Shown: one piece after another, positions 8,656-17,423 of the stretch
How positions within the stretch are numbered: position 1 is the stretch's first letter
Layout: the number at the start of each line of letters is the position of its first letter
Origin: Blautia sp. An81
GTDB taxonomy: Bacteria > Bacillota > Clostridia > Lachnospirales > Lachnospiraceae
DNA: 64,000 nucleotides
Direction: 5' to 3'
NCBI RefSeq assembly: GCF_002161285.1
Contig: NZ_NFHH01000002.1
Span: 124,001-188,000 of the forward strand
Notes under the pieces: model-generated
What the model saw: the letters and a program-made list of their open reading frames with translations, nothing else
Databases searched by the model: none
Told to the model about the DNA's origin: nothing
Program-made: the position numbers and the translations under genes

Positions 8656-9021
8656 ATGAAGAATAAAATGCTTTCCCAAAGCGTTACAGATAATATAATG
8701 ACTATGATAACCGTTGAAAAACGTTTTTCTGTTGGCGATAAGCTTCTCAATGAGTTAGAACTGGCAGAGGAGTTAAATGTGAGTCGACAACTCTACGGGA
8801 AGCGTGTGGAAGAGGGGATTCGGCAGAACAGGGACAGAACTTTTCAAAGTTGTCAACGTACCAATGCAGGACACTATGGAAGAATATGTGGCATTGACAA
8901 AGAAGACAGAAGAGAACCAGAAAGCATATTTTACTGGTCCAATGGGAAACGATATCTATCAGTTTTCGTCTTTTCCATAGGTATCATACCGCCATATCTC
9001 CCATACAGATTCCGACAATAA
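8656..9021 (+). pseudogene. Broken GntR-family regulator (N-terminal winged helix only)
   Basis: The first 45 residues are a FadR/GntR winged helix: VGDKLLNELELAEELNVSR. The expected next piece TTLREA is found one frame over, so a frameshift ends the domain and the remaining open frame to 9021 has no family resemblance. GAGGTGATAACTCT precedes the ATG. Another frame across 8855-8980 reads VPMQDTMEEYVALTKKTEEN, which I could not assign. Confidence 0.65.
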
Positions 9022-9258
9022 AGACAATTCAACTCCTCTGTAGACGGAGTACATATCGGAAAACTGGCAGAACTGCTCCAGGACTATCTTTCCAGCTTTT
9101 CGTGATCTGTTTTGAATACCCTCAGTGTACTTTTATGGGAAGGCGGCAAGAACAGTTCGATACCGTACGGTTCCTGTTGGAGTCCCGATGGCTGTGAGAT
9201 AATTGCTGAATGAAAATGGAAGAAATGCCAAAAAGATTCAATATAAGGAGAGCGGAGG
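9022..9258 (+). other. Decayed intergenic stretch, no intact gene
   Basis: Only short open stretches are visible, for example VDGVHIGKLAELLQDYL near 9050 and a later piece KAARTVRYRTVPVGVPMAVR. They look like coding debris but were not recognised. No promoter, terminator or RNA was identified. Confidence 0.4.
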
Positions 9259-9480
9259 ATGGAAATTGAAAGAGGTAAATATCTTCAGGATTTGATTAAT
9301 CGGATGAACAATCATATGATTAAAGTTGTGACGGGCGTTAGAAGATCGGGAAAATCCTATCTGACAAGATTGTTTGAAAAAACTTATCTGAAGGATATTA
9401 TTGAGTCACATCTTATGGAAAATATTTATTTATAATGAACTTTACGGCCGCGGCTATGTTGTGAATGTGGGAATTGTAGT
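9259..9480 (+). pseudogene. Internally deleted DUF4143-type ATPase
   Basis: Starts ATG GAA ATT after GGAGAGCGGAGG and encodes MEIERGKYLQDLINRM followed by VVTGVRRSGKSYLTRLFE, the Walker A loop of AAA_14/DUF4143 ATPases. Within about 60 codons it jumps to ESHLMENI and, after a one-base shift, IYNELYGRGYVVNVGIVV, which belongs to the C-terminal part. About 250 residues between are missing, so an internal deletion plus a frameshift killed the gene. Confidence 0.75.
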
Positions 9481-9510
9481 ATGTATTTGCTTACACCGGA
9501 GGGGAATTTT

Positions 9511-11190
9511 ATGAGTAACTGGAAAGACTTATTTCAGGAGCATATTCTTGCTCGTGGAGAGGCGTATTACTTTGAAGGCGCAGTTTTGGAACTCCATAAA
9601 ACAGAACACGGGTATCATGCTGTTGTAGAGGGGACGGAGGATTACGAAGTAGATATTGAGATGGAAGGGGGACGGGTCTGTGAGATGTACTGCTCCTGTC
9701 CCTACGCAGAAAATGGAAATAACTGTAAGCATATGGCAGCGGTTCTTTTTGAGATTGAGGAACAGAATGAAGAGGACATTCTGGCAGAAGGGACTTGCCC
9801 GGACGATCAGGAAAAAGAAGTGGAAGAAATTATTGAAAGGATCTCGGAAGAGGAATTACGCTCCTTTGTAAAGGGGATAGCTGCACAGGATAGTGAAATC
9901 CGTAACATACTTATGACTAGATATGCGGTAAAGATAGATGAGAAACAGATGGAGCGGTTGAAACAGGGAGTAGATCAGCTTGTATGGGAGTACGGAGACA
10001 GGAGCGGTTATATTGATTACCGGAATGCCCTGGATTTTTGCTGGGCGCTAGAAAATTATCTGGAAGATAAAGTGGATACATTGATTGAACGAAAATGCTA
10101 TGGGCAGGCGTTTGCTCTGACAAACTATGTTTTCCAAACCATCGGAAATATAGATATAGATGATTCTGACGGCGGCATATCCCAGGTCGCAAATGTGTGT
10201 TATGATAAATGGAAAAAAATACTGGAGAACTGCAGTGAAGAAGAAAAAAACGAAATGTTTTCCTGGTTTATGAGCCATCTGTCATGCGATTATGTGGTAG
10301 ATTACATGGAAGACTATATGGAAGATTTCCTGACTCATGAGTTTCAGAATCGGGAAATGTTAGAAAAGATGCTAAAGGATTTGGATGAAAGGATTGAGAT
10401 GCAGACATCGTCCACGGATTGTGGAAGTACATGGAGCGCTCGATACGGCTACGAGAATAATATTATAAAGCGGTTGGAACTCATGGAGCGACTGGGCTTC
10501 TCGGCGGAAGAAATCAGGGAATATAGAAGGCAGCATTGGAGATTTTCGGTGGTAAGAGAGCTGGAAATACAGGAGAACCTTAACAATGGGAATCTGGATG
10601 AGGCAATCCGGATATTGCAGGAAAGTAAAATTCTGGATAAAGAGTACCCAGGGCTGATTGCCAGGTACAGCGAGCAATTGATTTCCATATATGAAACACA
10701 GCCGGATAAAGAGGTGTACAAAAAAGAACTGCTGTATTATGTCTTTGAATGTCCGCAAAATAATCTGGTACATATTTATAAACTCAAAAAGGTCTGCACA
10801 GATAAGGAGTGGGATGGTTATAGGGAAAAGATTCTGAAAAGCCCTAAAAATTACAACATCCTGTATCCATTTATGGAGAAAGAGGGCATGTATGAACCAA
10901 TGCTTGAATGCCTTAAGAAAGAAACGTTCATCTATAACCTGGATAGATATGAAAAAGTGCTGAAAGAGAAATTCCCGGAGCAGGTACGGGATATTTATAT
11001 TTCATATCTGCGCCATGAAGCGGAAAGAGCAAGTAATCGAAACAGGTACAGAGAATTAATGAAATATCTGAAAAAGATCCGAAGATATCCGAGAGGGAAA
11101 GAAAAAGCGTCCGAGATTGCGAAGAACTGGCGGGCGGTGTATTACCGAAGGACGGCCATGATGGATGAAATGCAGAAAGCAGGGTTTTAA
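9511..11190 (+). CDS. SWIM zinc-finger domain protein
   Basis: 559 residues from ATG 9511, set by GGAGGGGAA at 9498-9506; an in-frame ATG at 9481 has no site. The SWIM motif CxCx(n)CxH is at about residues 60-75 (YCSCPYAENGNNCKHMAAVL). The remainder is highly charged and alpha-helical with no catalytic domain seen. SWIM domains bind DNA or protein; this stand-alone form is common in Firmicutes and functionally uncharacterised. It lies 42 bp upstream of the YkgJ gene and probably shares its transcript. Confidence 0.85.
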   Translation: MSNWKDLFQEHILARGEAYYFEGAVLELHKTEHGYHAVVEGTEDYEVDIEMEGGRVCEMYCSCPYAENGNNCKHMAAVLFEIEEQNEEDILAEGTCPDDQEKEVEEIIERISEEELRSFVKGIAAQDSEIRNILMTRYAVKIDEKQMERLKQGVDQLVWEYGDRSGYIDYRNALDFCWALENYLEDKVDTLIERKCYGQAFALTNYVFQTIGNIDIDDSDGGISQVANVCYDKWKKILENCSEEEKNEMFSWFMSHLSCDYVVDYMEDYMEDFLTHEFQNREMLEKMLKDLDERIEMQTSSTDCGSTWSARYGYENNIIKRLELMERLGFSAEEIREYRRQHWRFSVVRELEIQENLNNGNLDEAIRILQESKILDKEYPGLIARYSEQLISIYETQPDKEVYKKELLYYVFECPQNNLVHIYKLKKVCTDKEWDGYREKILKSPKNYNILYPFMEKEGMYEPMLECLKKETFIYNLDRYEKVLKEKFPEQVRDIYISYLRHEAERASNRNRYRELMKYLKKIRRYPRGKEKASEIAKNWRAVYYRRTAMMDEMQKAGF

Positions 11191-11232
11191 GAATAGAGAT
11201 AATCGGACGGAAAAAGGGAAAGGAGACCGAAA

Positions 11233-11742
11233 ATGATCGCACCGAGAAAGATAAAATTTGAAGCGAAGAAAAAGAGAAACGAAAATTATGAATTTCGCAT
11301 TTTCCTGAAAGGAAATGCAGATGAAAAAGAATTGGATGAGCAGTTCCACAGGCTGCACAAAGAGCTGTTTGCAGGATATGACTGCAGTCGATGTAGAAAC
11401 TGCTGCAAGATGTACCGGGGCAGTATCCCGGAAGAAGATCTCGCCCGGGATGCAGAGTATATGGGGCTTACAAAAGATCAATTTATTGAAAAGTATCTGT
11501 TGGAAAGCGATGAGGAAAACAGATACCAGACAAAAAACGCTCCCTGTGATTTTCTGGGAGCAGACGGAAACTGCCAGCTGGGCGACTGCCGGCCGGAAAG
11601 CTGTAAGAAATATCCATATACGGATCAGCCGGACAGATGGGCGAGCCTTTACAGTGTACTGGATGTGATCGAGGTCTGTCCGGTGGCATTTGAGATATAT
11701 GAGAGGCTGAAAAAAGAATATGGATGGACGTATAGAAGATGA
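11233..11742 (+). CDS. YkgJ family cysteine cluster protein
   Basis: 169 residues. The cysteine cluster reads YDCSRCRNCCKMYRGSIP near residue 55, then NAPCDFLGADGNCQLGDCR and PESCKKYPY, and a last Cys in EVCPVAF, matching CxxCxxCC...C...C of the YkgJ/CxxCxxCC family. These probably bind zinc or an Fe-S cluster; the function is unknown. GGAGACC precedes the ATG. It sits directly upstream of the split spoIIID gene. Confidence 0.85.
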   Translation: MIAPRKIKFEAKKKRNENYEFRIFLKGNADEKELDEQFHRLHKELFAGYDCSRCRNCCKMYRGSIPEEDLARDAEYMGLTKDQFIEKYLLESDEENRYQTKNAPCDFLGADGNCQLGDCRPESCKKYPYTDQPDRWASLYSVLDVIEVCPVAFEIYERLKKEYGWTYRR

Positions 11743-11824
11743 AGTAATGCCTTCGAAGTATGGGGGCATGACCCGGAACTATTCTGCATAGATTGTAAAA
11801 AGCAGAGATTTCGGGGGATTTTCC

Positions 11825-11968
11825 TTGAAAGATTATATTGAAGAGCGTGCTATTGAAATTGCAAATTATATTATTGAAGAGAAAGCCACGGTAAGGCAGA
11901 CAGCAAAGAAATTTGGGGTGTCGAAATCTACGGTACATATAGATGTAACAAAAGAGGTGTTTTTGTGA
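11825..11968 (+). pseudogene. spoIIID: spoIIID, 5' part of a split gene (N-terminal HTH half)
   Basis: TTG start at 11825 after CGGGGGATT. Codons 1-38 encode the SpoIIID N-terminus: KDYIEERAIEIANYIIEEK, then TVRQTAKKFGVSKSTVH, the HTH including the recognition helix. SpoIIID is the DNA-binding regulator that acts in the mother cell under SigE. Homology stops exactly at His38 (11936-11938); the next codons belong to the inserted element and hit TGA at 11966, giving a 47-residue product. The missing 46 codons, KDVTERL onward, are at 24399-24536 in the same orientation. A weak SigE-like -10 (CATAGATT, 11787-11794) lies upstream. Confidence 0.9.
11935..11950 (+). repeat. Left attachment junction (attL) of the spoIIID element
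   Basis: ACATA TAGATGTAACA. The first five bases are shared exactly with the right junction, and the near-homology AGATGT continues after one mismatch. The stretch ATATAGATGTAACA (11937-11950) recurs exactly at 22787-22800 over the recombinase promoter. Confidence 0.75.
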
Positions 11969-12118
11969 AGGTTGTTTATGAGGTGAGGTAAGAGTGTTTA
12001 GTGGGGTTAAGACTTTTATATGTAACAACACGTGTTCAAAAGGTACGATTTAAGCGAAAAAAGCCTCGTGACCATGAGGAAAATAAAAGCAAAAAGTATT
12101 CTGTGATAAAGTATAAAG

Positions 12119-12153
12119 GATTAGAAGAGAAAATGTCTCTTCTAGTCTTTTTT
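12119..12153 (+). terminator. Rho-independent terminator
   Basis: GATTAGAAGAGA (12119-12130), loop AAATG, TCTCTTCTAGTC (12136-12147), then TTTTTT. It lies just inside the left end of the element, where it would stop transcription entering from the spoIIID promoter. The 260 bp between the truncated spoIIID and the IS66 fragment hold no other feature I can support. Confidence 0.8.
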
Positions 12154-12232
12154 AGTGAGAAAGTTTTTCTGATGAAGTGTAATAATATGTGGTTATATGC
12201 TTTGTAGAAAAATCCGTAGGAATTAAAATTTT

Positions 12233-12760
12233 TTGTTTTATGGAAAGATTCCGTCGGTGCAGGGAGTACAATTCTGCTCCAAGCTGTTTGATTGTGAGCG
12301 GTACTCAAAAGCAAAAAATCATACTGCGGAGCAGAGAAAACAGTTCCGTCTTGAAAAGGAGAAGCCGATACTGGAGGCATTCTGGAATTGGCTGGATCAA
12401 CAGCGTCCAAACAAGGGAACCCGTTTGGCGAAAGCGGTGAACTATGCCCAAAATCGGAAAGACACTCTGATGACCTATCTGGAAGACGGTCATTGCAGTT
12501 TATCCAATAATCTTAGCGAGAATGCAATCAGACCATTCACTGTTGGCCGGAAAAACTGGCTGTTCAGTGCCAGTCCGAAGGGAGCTGCCTCTAGCGCTAT
12601 TGTGTATACAATGGTTGAGATGGCAAAAGCGAATGACCTGAATACCTACAAATATCTGACATACCTCTTATCACAGCGGCCAGACGCTAAAATGTCAGAT
12701 GAACAGCTGGAACAGCTTGCCCCATGGAGCGAGACTGCGAAAGCGAACTGTCAAAACTAA
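12233..12760 (+). pseudogene. IS66 family transposase (TnpC), C-terminal fragment
   Basis: 175 residues corresponding to the C-terminal third of an approximately 500-residue IS66 transposase: FRLEKEKPILEAFWNWLDQQ, then DTLMTYLEDGHCSLSNNLSE with the catalytic Glu context, IRPFTVGRKNWLFSASPKGA, and the C-terminal DEQLEQLAPWSE. The N-terminal leucine zipper/HTH and the first catalytic Asp residues are absent. Homology begins abruptly around 12240, so this is a truncated, non-autonomous remnant. Confidence 0.88.
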
Positions 12761-12828
12761 ACATAGAGCAAAACGCTTGCATCTATCATTTTGGTGCAAG
12801 CGTGATTCATGGGCAGCGTAGCAATATT

Positions 12829-13659
12829 TTGCGCTTACTAAAAAAGGATGAACACACTCACTATGACAAGAAGAAAAAAGATGTTGCTCCGAACAGACAA
12901 TTGGCACAGGCCATTCTTAATCAGTACCAGCCTAAAAGTGTGGAGGACATGCAGGATGCGCTGAAAGATATTTTTGGCTCCATGTTTGAAGCAATGTTGC
13001 AAGACGAAATGAACAGCCATCTGGGATACTCGAATAACGAGCGGAGCGAAAAAGAAACTACTAACCGAAGAAATGGTTATACAAAAAAAACATTGAAAAC
13101 AACAGTTGGCGATGTCCCTATTGAAGTCCCACGTGATCGGGAAGGTACTTTTGAACCGGCGGTTGTACCGAAAAGAAAGCGGGATGTCTCAGATATTCAG
13201 GACAAAGTACTTTCCATGTATGCGAAGGGAATGAGCCGGCGCGATAATGCAGATACCATTGAAGATATCTACGGATTCGAAATCTCTCATGAGACAATTT
13301 CAGAGATTACAGACAGCGTTCTGGAGCAGCTGGAAGAATGGCAAAACCGCCTATTAAAGCGCTTCTATACCTTTTTGTTTGTAGACTGCCTGTACGTTGC
13401 AATCCGAAAGGAATACGAAACAAAGAACTATGCCGTCTATGTGATTCTGGAATACGATGTTGATGGGCAAAAAGATATCTTGGGATTATGGCTGAGTGAG
13501 TCCGAAAGTAAACATCAGTGGATGCAGATCTTTGATGAGATCAAAAATCGCGGCGTGGAAGATGTTCTTTTCCTTTCTATGGATGGTGTAAGCGGACTGG
13601 AAGAAGGAGCCAAAGCGATTTTTCCGCATGTGACGGTGCAGCGATGCATGAGAGATTGA
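12829..13659 (+). pseudogene. IS256 (Mutator-type) transposase, truncated
   Basis: Homology to IS256-type transposases begins near PNRQLAQAILNQYQPKSVED; an in-frame TTG at 12829 is the nearest start. The domain continues through RRNGYTKKTLKTTVGDVPIE and PKRKRDVSDIQDKVLSMYAK to TFLFVDCLYVAIRKEY (first DDE Asp) and VLFLSMDGVSGLEEGAK (second Asp). It stops at VTVQRCMRD, where the family continues with VHLIRNS, so about 130 residues with the catalytic Glu are missing. A 29-codon unassigned frame (13644-13733) follows in another frame. Confidence 0.85.
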
Positions 13660-13818
13660 TTTCTGCTTATCAGGAAGCCCGTGAATTAAACGATGAAATG
13701 GAAGGCCTTGTGAAAGATGCTTTAACAAATTAACTCAAAAGAGTACTTGAGTATAAGACTGGGGAGGTTTCCCTCCACAAAATATTTTTCAAAAACTTAC
13801 ACAAAAAACTTGACAATC

Positions 13819-13982
13819 CCACGTTCCAGAGATGATTTCTCCTGATTTACGTAATTTTTTGGTGATTTTAGGGGCACCATAATTCTGTTTTGATTCATCG
13901 TAAATATCCTGAATTTTAGCTTTTACGGCTTCACGTCTTTTTTCTGTATTGGAAGGAACACGTTTTAGCCATTTTTCTTATA
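13819..13982 (-). pseudogene. IS3 family transposase OrfB fragment
   Basis: On the minus strand this reads KKWLKRVPSNTEKRREAVKA and then KIQDIYDESKQNYGAPKITK, the N-terminal HTH_21-type region of IS3/IS150 OrfB, breaking off after SGEIISG. About 55 of roughly 270 residues remain and no DDE domain is present. With the IS66 and IS256 debris it makes this part of the element an insertion hot spot. The rest of 13740-14119 shows no gene. Confidence 0.75.
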
Positions 13983-14119
13983 AGGAATTCTCATTTTGAC
14001 TTGTACTATTTATATTCTAACACCAATAATCTAATTGATTATTATCAGGTTTAGGTAGATAAATAAGATTTTTCGCAAATTCTACAAAGGATATTAAGAA
14101 TAATATTGGGGGAGGGCCT

Positions 14120-15349
14120 ATGAGCGATATAATTAAATTTAATTCTGACAGAGAGATAGTTACAGAACAGAATGGTGAAATCGTAAGAGAATGCAATGAT
14201 TTAGCCGAGATGACAGAAGAAATGTTGCTGGATGCACGAAAAGAAATTGCAAATACTAAAACACTTAGTGCGCCGATTGCTGAACTGGCTTTATTAGGAA
14301 CTGGAGTAGCGTCTTTAATCCCGGCTTTAAGGAAAGTAACACAAACAACAACATTTAATACTCAGGGATTATATCAGCTTGCAAATGCAGGAGTAGGAGA
14401 CACTTTAAAGATATCAAAGAATGGCAATTTTTGGGGAGCATTCAAAACTGCAGATGGGTCATCGAAATTTGCACAGCTTCAAGCGGCAGAGCCTCTTTCA
14501 ACTACCAGTACTGCGGTAATGCCTATTGATCCGGCAATAATGATGGCAGTAGCGTTGTTTGCAATAGAGCAACAGTTAAAAGGTATAGAGGAAAAACAGA
14601 AGCAGATTCTGTCATTCCTTGAAATTGAGAAAGAATCAGAGACTGAAGCAGATGTAGAGATTCTGTCAAAGATGATTACTACATATAAGCATAATTGGAA
14701 TAATGAGCATTTTATTGCAAGCAATCATAAGATGGTGTTGGATATTCAAAGAACAGCCAGAAAGAATATGCTTTCATATAAAAAGAAGGTTGCAGAACTA
14801 CTAGATTCCAAAAAAATGATTGTTGCTCAGGCAAAAGTAAAATCAATTTTGAGCGATTTACAGAAGAAATTCAAATATTACAGATTGTCGCTATATACTT
14901 TTTCTATGGCTTCATTGATTGAAATTATGCTTAGTGGTAATTTCAAAGAGGCATATATTTCTGATATAAAGACAGAAATTAAGAAAATTTCATTGGAATA
15001 CAGAGATTTATTTACAGAATGTTCCATGTATCTTGAGAAAATGGCTTCAGGATCTGTAGAAGCAAATGTTATGAAAGGTATTGGTGTTGCAAGTAAGGCA
15101 GTAGGAAAGTTTATAGGAAGTATTCCAGTTGTAAAAGAAGGGCAAGTGGACGAGTTCTTACAAGATGGAGGAGCACATTTGAAAGAAAATGCCCAGGATA
15201 TGCAGAAGAATATATTAGAATCATTTGCAACCCTTCATAATCCGGGAACTGGTGTTTTTATGGAAAAAATGGAGGATATGATTCAGATTTATAATCATAC
15301 GGACAGAATTTGTTTTGATGATAAGAAAATATATCTTATTGCAGGGTAA
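14120..15349 (+). CDS. Unknown alpha-helical protein with membrane-active-like segments
   Basis: 409 residues, no family recognised. GGGGGAGGGCCT precedes the ATG. Two hydrophobic stretches stand out: IAELALLGTGVASLIPAL (about residues 54-71) and DPAIMMAVALFAIEQ (about 138-152). A glycine-rich amphipathic stretch, KGIGVASKAVGKFIGSIPVV, lies near residues 318-337. The region between is a long charged helix (GIEEKQKQILSFLEIEKESE). The pattern recalls helical pore formers or membrane-tethering proteins, but this is not evidence of function. It ends 8 bp before a GIY-YIG nuclease gene, so the two likely form one unit. Confidence 0.6.
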   Translation: MSDIIKFNSDREIVTEQNGEIVRECNDLAEMTEEMLLDARKEIANTKTLSAPIAELALLGTGVASLIPALRKVTQTTTFNTQGLYQLANAGVGDTLKISKNGNFWGAFKTADGSSKFAQLQAAEPLSTTSTAVMPIDPAIMMAVALFAIEQQLKGIEEKQKQILSFLEIEKESETEADVEILSKMITTYKHNWNNEHFIASNHKMVLDIQRTARKNMLSYKKKVAELLDSKKMIVAQAKVKSILSDLQKKFKYYRLSLYTFSMASLIEIMLSGNFKEAYISDIKTEIKKISLEYRDLFTECSMYLEKMASGSVEANVMKGIGVASKAVGKFIGSIPVVKEGQVDEFLQDGGAHLKENAQDMQKNILESFATLHNPGTGVFMEKMEDMIQIYNHTDRICFDDKKIYLIAG

Positions 15350-15357
15350 GATAATGG

Positions 15358-16182
15358 ATGAATGCGAATGAGAAGGAGAAGAATGTGGAGAAATTTTCAG
15401 AGAAAAGTTTATTATCGCTTGGAGATTATTATGTCTATGGTCTGATTGATCCTAGGAATAGGAAAATATTTTATATTGGCAAGGGAACCGGGAATCGAGT
15501 TTTTGAACATGAATTGGAAAGTCAAGAAAATCCTGAGAGCGAAAAGTTGAAATTAAAGATGATAGTCGAGATTAAAGCAGCTGGTTTGGAAGTTGAAAAA
15601 GTTATTATTAACTGCAATCTGACAGAAGCGGAAGCATTTGCAGCAGAAGCGTCACTGATTAATGCGTTTAATTATGTTGAAGACACCCGGTTAACAAACA
15701 TTGTTGCAGGACATCATTCGGCAGAGGCTTTGACAGTAGATGATTTTGAAAAGATATATGGAGCAGAAGAGTTACAAGAATCAGATATCCGACACAAGAT
15801 AATGATTATCAAGATAAATAAACTTTATCAAAAAGGAATGACGGAAGAAGCTCTGTATGATTCGGTACGTGGTATTTGGCGAGCATCACTAGAACGTGTG
15901 AAGACAGTGGAATATGTTTTTGGGGTTTATAATTCGTTAATAGTTGCGGTATATAAACCGACAACGTGGTATGTCTGTAAAGAAGCATTAGAAAAATTGC
16001 CAAAGCATGTTACACAGTTGACTTCGAAAACGGAGAACAGAGTATTTTTTGTAGATAAAGGATTTGAGAATCATGAGTTAATGGACAAAGCAGAAAAGTT
16101 TTATTTGTATAAGTCCATTGCTAGTTTGAAAGTGAATCAGAGTGCACAGAATCCAATTACATATTTAGAGGCTAAAGAATAG
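15358..16182 (+). CDS. GIY-YIG nuclease domain protein (COG3680 / LEM-3-like)
   Basis: 274 residues from ATG 15358; an in-frame GTG at 15385 has the better ribosome site (AGGAGAA) and may be the true start. The nuclease domain occupies about residues 20-115: YYVYGLIDPRNRKIFYIGKG gives the GIY...YIG pair, then the Arg helix GTGNRVFEHELES and Glu in LTEAEAFAAEASLINAFNY. This resembles the stand-alone GIY-YIG class found in COG3680 and animal LEM-3 nucleases. The C-terminal 150 residues (WRASLERVKTVEYVFGVYNS) are unassigned. It follows the unknown gene by 8 bp and precedes a terminator at 16315. Confidence 0.8.
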   Translation: MNANEKEKNVEKFSEKSLLSLGDYYVYGLIDPRNRKIFYIGKGTGNRVFEHELESQENPESEKLKLKMIVEIKAAGLEVEKVIINCNLTEAEAFAAEASLINAFNYVEDTRLTNIVAGHHSAEALTVDDFEKIYGAEELQESDIRHKIMIIKINKLYQKGMTEEALYDSVRGIWRASLERVKTVEYVFGVYNSLIVAVYKPTTWYVCKEALEKLPKHVTQLTSKTENRVFFVDKGFENHELMDKAEKFYLYKSIASLKVNQSAQNPITYLEAKE

Positions 16183-16314
16183 AGCAAGATCCACCCCGGT
16201 ATTACCATATTGCAATTTCTTGCATGTTCTTATTCGGAGTATTGAATTGATGGGGAGCATCCCCATACCCGCTAATTGGCTTCGCAACAAAAAATATATA
16301 TTTTTGAATAAATA

Positions 16315-16362
16315 CAGCTATATGGTTTCAGAGATGAAATCAGATGGCTGTTTTTGTTTTTT
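16315..16362 (+). terminator. Rho-independent terminator after the GIY-YIG pair
   Basis: CAGCTATATGGTTTCA (16315-16330), loop GAGA, TGAAATCAGATGGCTG (16335-16350) with one mismatch and G-U pairs, then T5GT6. The 16183-16314 gap and the 16363-16679 gap contain no gene I can support. Confidence 0.75.
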
Positions 16363-16679
16363 ACATTTAATACAAGTTTTCATGAAGTGATGCTTTTACA
16401 TTTTGGTAAAAACCAAGATGTTTTAATGGGTTTGAGGTGTCCTCAGTAAGAAGAAAATCATGGGATGACATGGAGAGAAAAACGATAATGTTAAACATAG
16501 GTGGATTTTGCTCTGTAAAAAATAAAAGAAATATGGAGTAACCCTGTAAAAGAGTTCATTTTCCTTTCGTTATATAGAGGGATATTCAAAACGCTTAAAA
16601 ATGAAGTGAGGTTAAGGTCTATTTCAATAGACATTTTCATAGTAATGGACAAAGAGAAAAGGGAGGTGGGAGCACCGCT

Positions 16680-16847
16680 ATGAAGAAACAAAAACTGAAT
16701 TATCGTTTTCATAATCCGAATACTGCGGAAGTGACCGCCGATTACATATTGAAAGTATTTATTGAGGCGAATATGAAGAAAGTAGAACGGGCTATGCAGG
16801 AGGTGGCTGAAAAAGGTTTGGAAGAGGACAAGCAGGAGAGAAAATAA
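16680..16847 (+). CDS. Small conserved mobile-element protein (55 aa)
   Basis: 55 residues: MKKQKLNYRFHNPNTAEVTA then a helix DYILKVFIEANMKKVERAMQ. GGGAGGTGGGAG at 16661-16672 gives a clear ribosome site. Near-identical short proteins accompany conjugative and mobilizable elements of gut Firmicutes; the function is unknown. It indicates that part of this region came from such an element. Confidence 0.65.
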   Translation: MKKQKLNYRFHNPNTAEVTADYILKVFIEANMKKVERAMQEVAEKGLEEDKQERK

Positions 16848-16943
16848 AAGATTTTGAGCTGCAAGTTTACTTGTGTTCTTGATGGAAAAAGGGTAAACTG
16901 ATGAATAAGAAGTTGCGATTTTGAAGGGAGACCTTGATTATTT

Positions 16944-17030
16944 ATGAGAAAAGAATTTGATATTTCACAGTTCGATAAATATAGAGAAGATAACAGAAGA
17001 GAAGTAAAGAAAGCGAATGGGGGCTTTTGA
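16944..17030 (+). pseudogene. Truncated AlbA_2-type DNA-binding protein (N-terminus only)
   Basis: 28 codons: MRKEFDISQFDKYREDNRRE then VKKANGGF and stop. EDNRREVKKA(N/A)GG is the start of proteins with the AlbA_2 (Schlafen-like) DNA-binding domain. All following domain residues are missing. The next 80 bases encode another fragment (AETMRVIGMAEEYVKKNRLQ) that I cannot assign. Confidence 0.55.
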
Positions 17031-17236
17031 TTGAAATAGAGTCTTGTCAGGCGGAGACCATGCGTGTGATCGGAATGGCAGAAGAATATGTGAAAAAGAA
17101 CCGACTTCAAAAAGGGCAGATATAAAGTCAATAAATATACTGATAAAAATACTGCTTTAAATTAGTATATACGATTGGCTATGTTTTATATATTTGTTAT
17201 GTTAGTTTATGTAGAATATGAGGGAAAATTAAAAAA

Positions 17237-17420
17237 ATTAGCACTCACCTCTTGATAATGGAAGTTGATTTTTGTCCTGTCTTGTGTATCTCAGAAATGC
17301 CTATTTTACAGGCTTTCGGAGTGATCAGACATTTTGTCTAGTATCGTAGAATAGCGTCAAATGAATTGCAAATGGTGTAAATTTGGTGTAAAAAATCAGA
17401 GAAAAAAGGAGAGTGCTAAT
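17237..17420 (+). repeat. Widely spaced inverted repeat with CIRCE half-site sequence
   Basis: ATTAGCACTC at 17237-17246 and its exact complement GAGTGCTAAT at 17411-17420, 164 bp apart, just before the TnpV start. The nonamers equal the two arms of the HrcA operator CIRCE, but the spacing (normally 9 bp) is wrong for a functional site. Confidence 0.5.
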
Positions 17421-17423
17421 AAA

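Noticed and set aside
16183-16314. GC-rich stretch with GGGGAGCATCCCC after the GIY-YIG gene, considered as an RNA gene or att site
   Set aside because: The stem is short, there is no tRNA-like fold, and no matching copy exists in the window.
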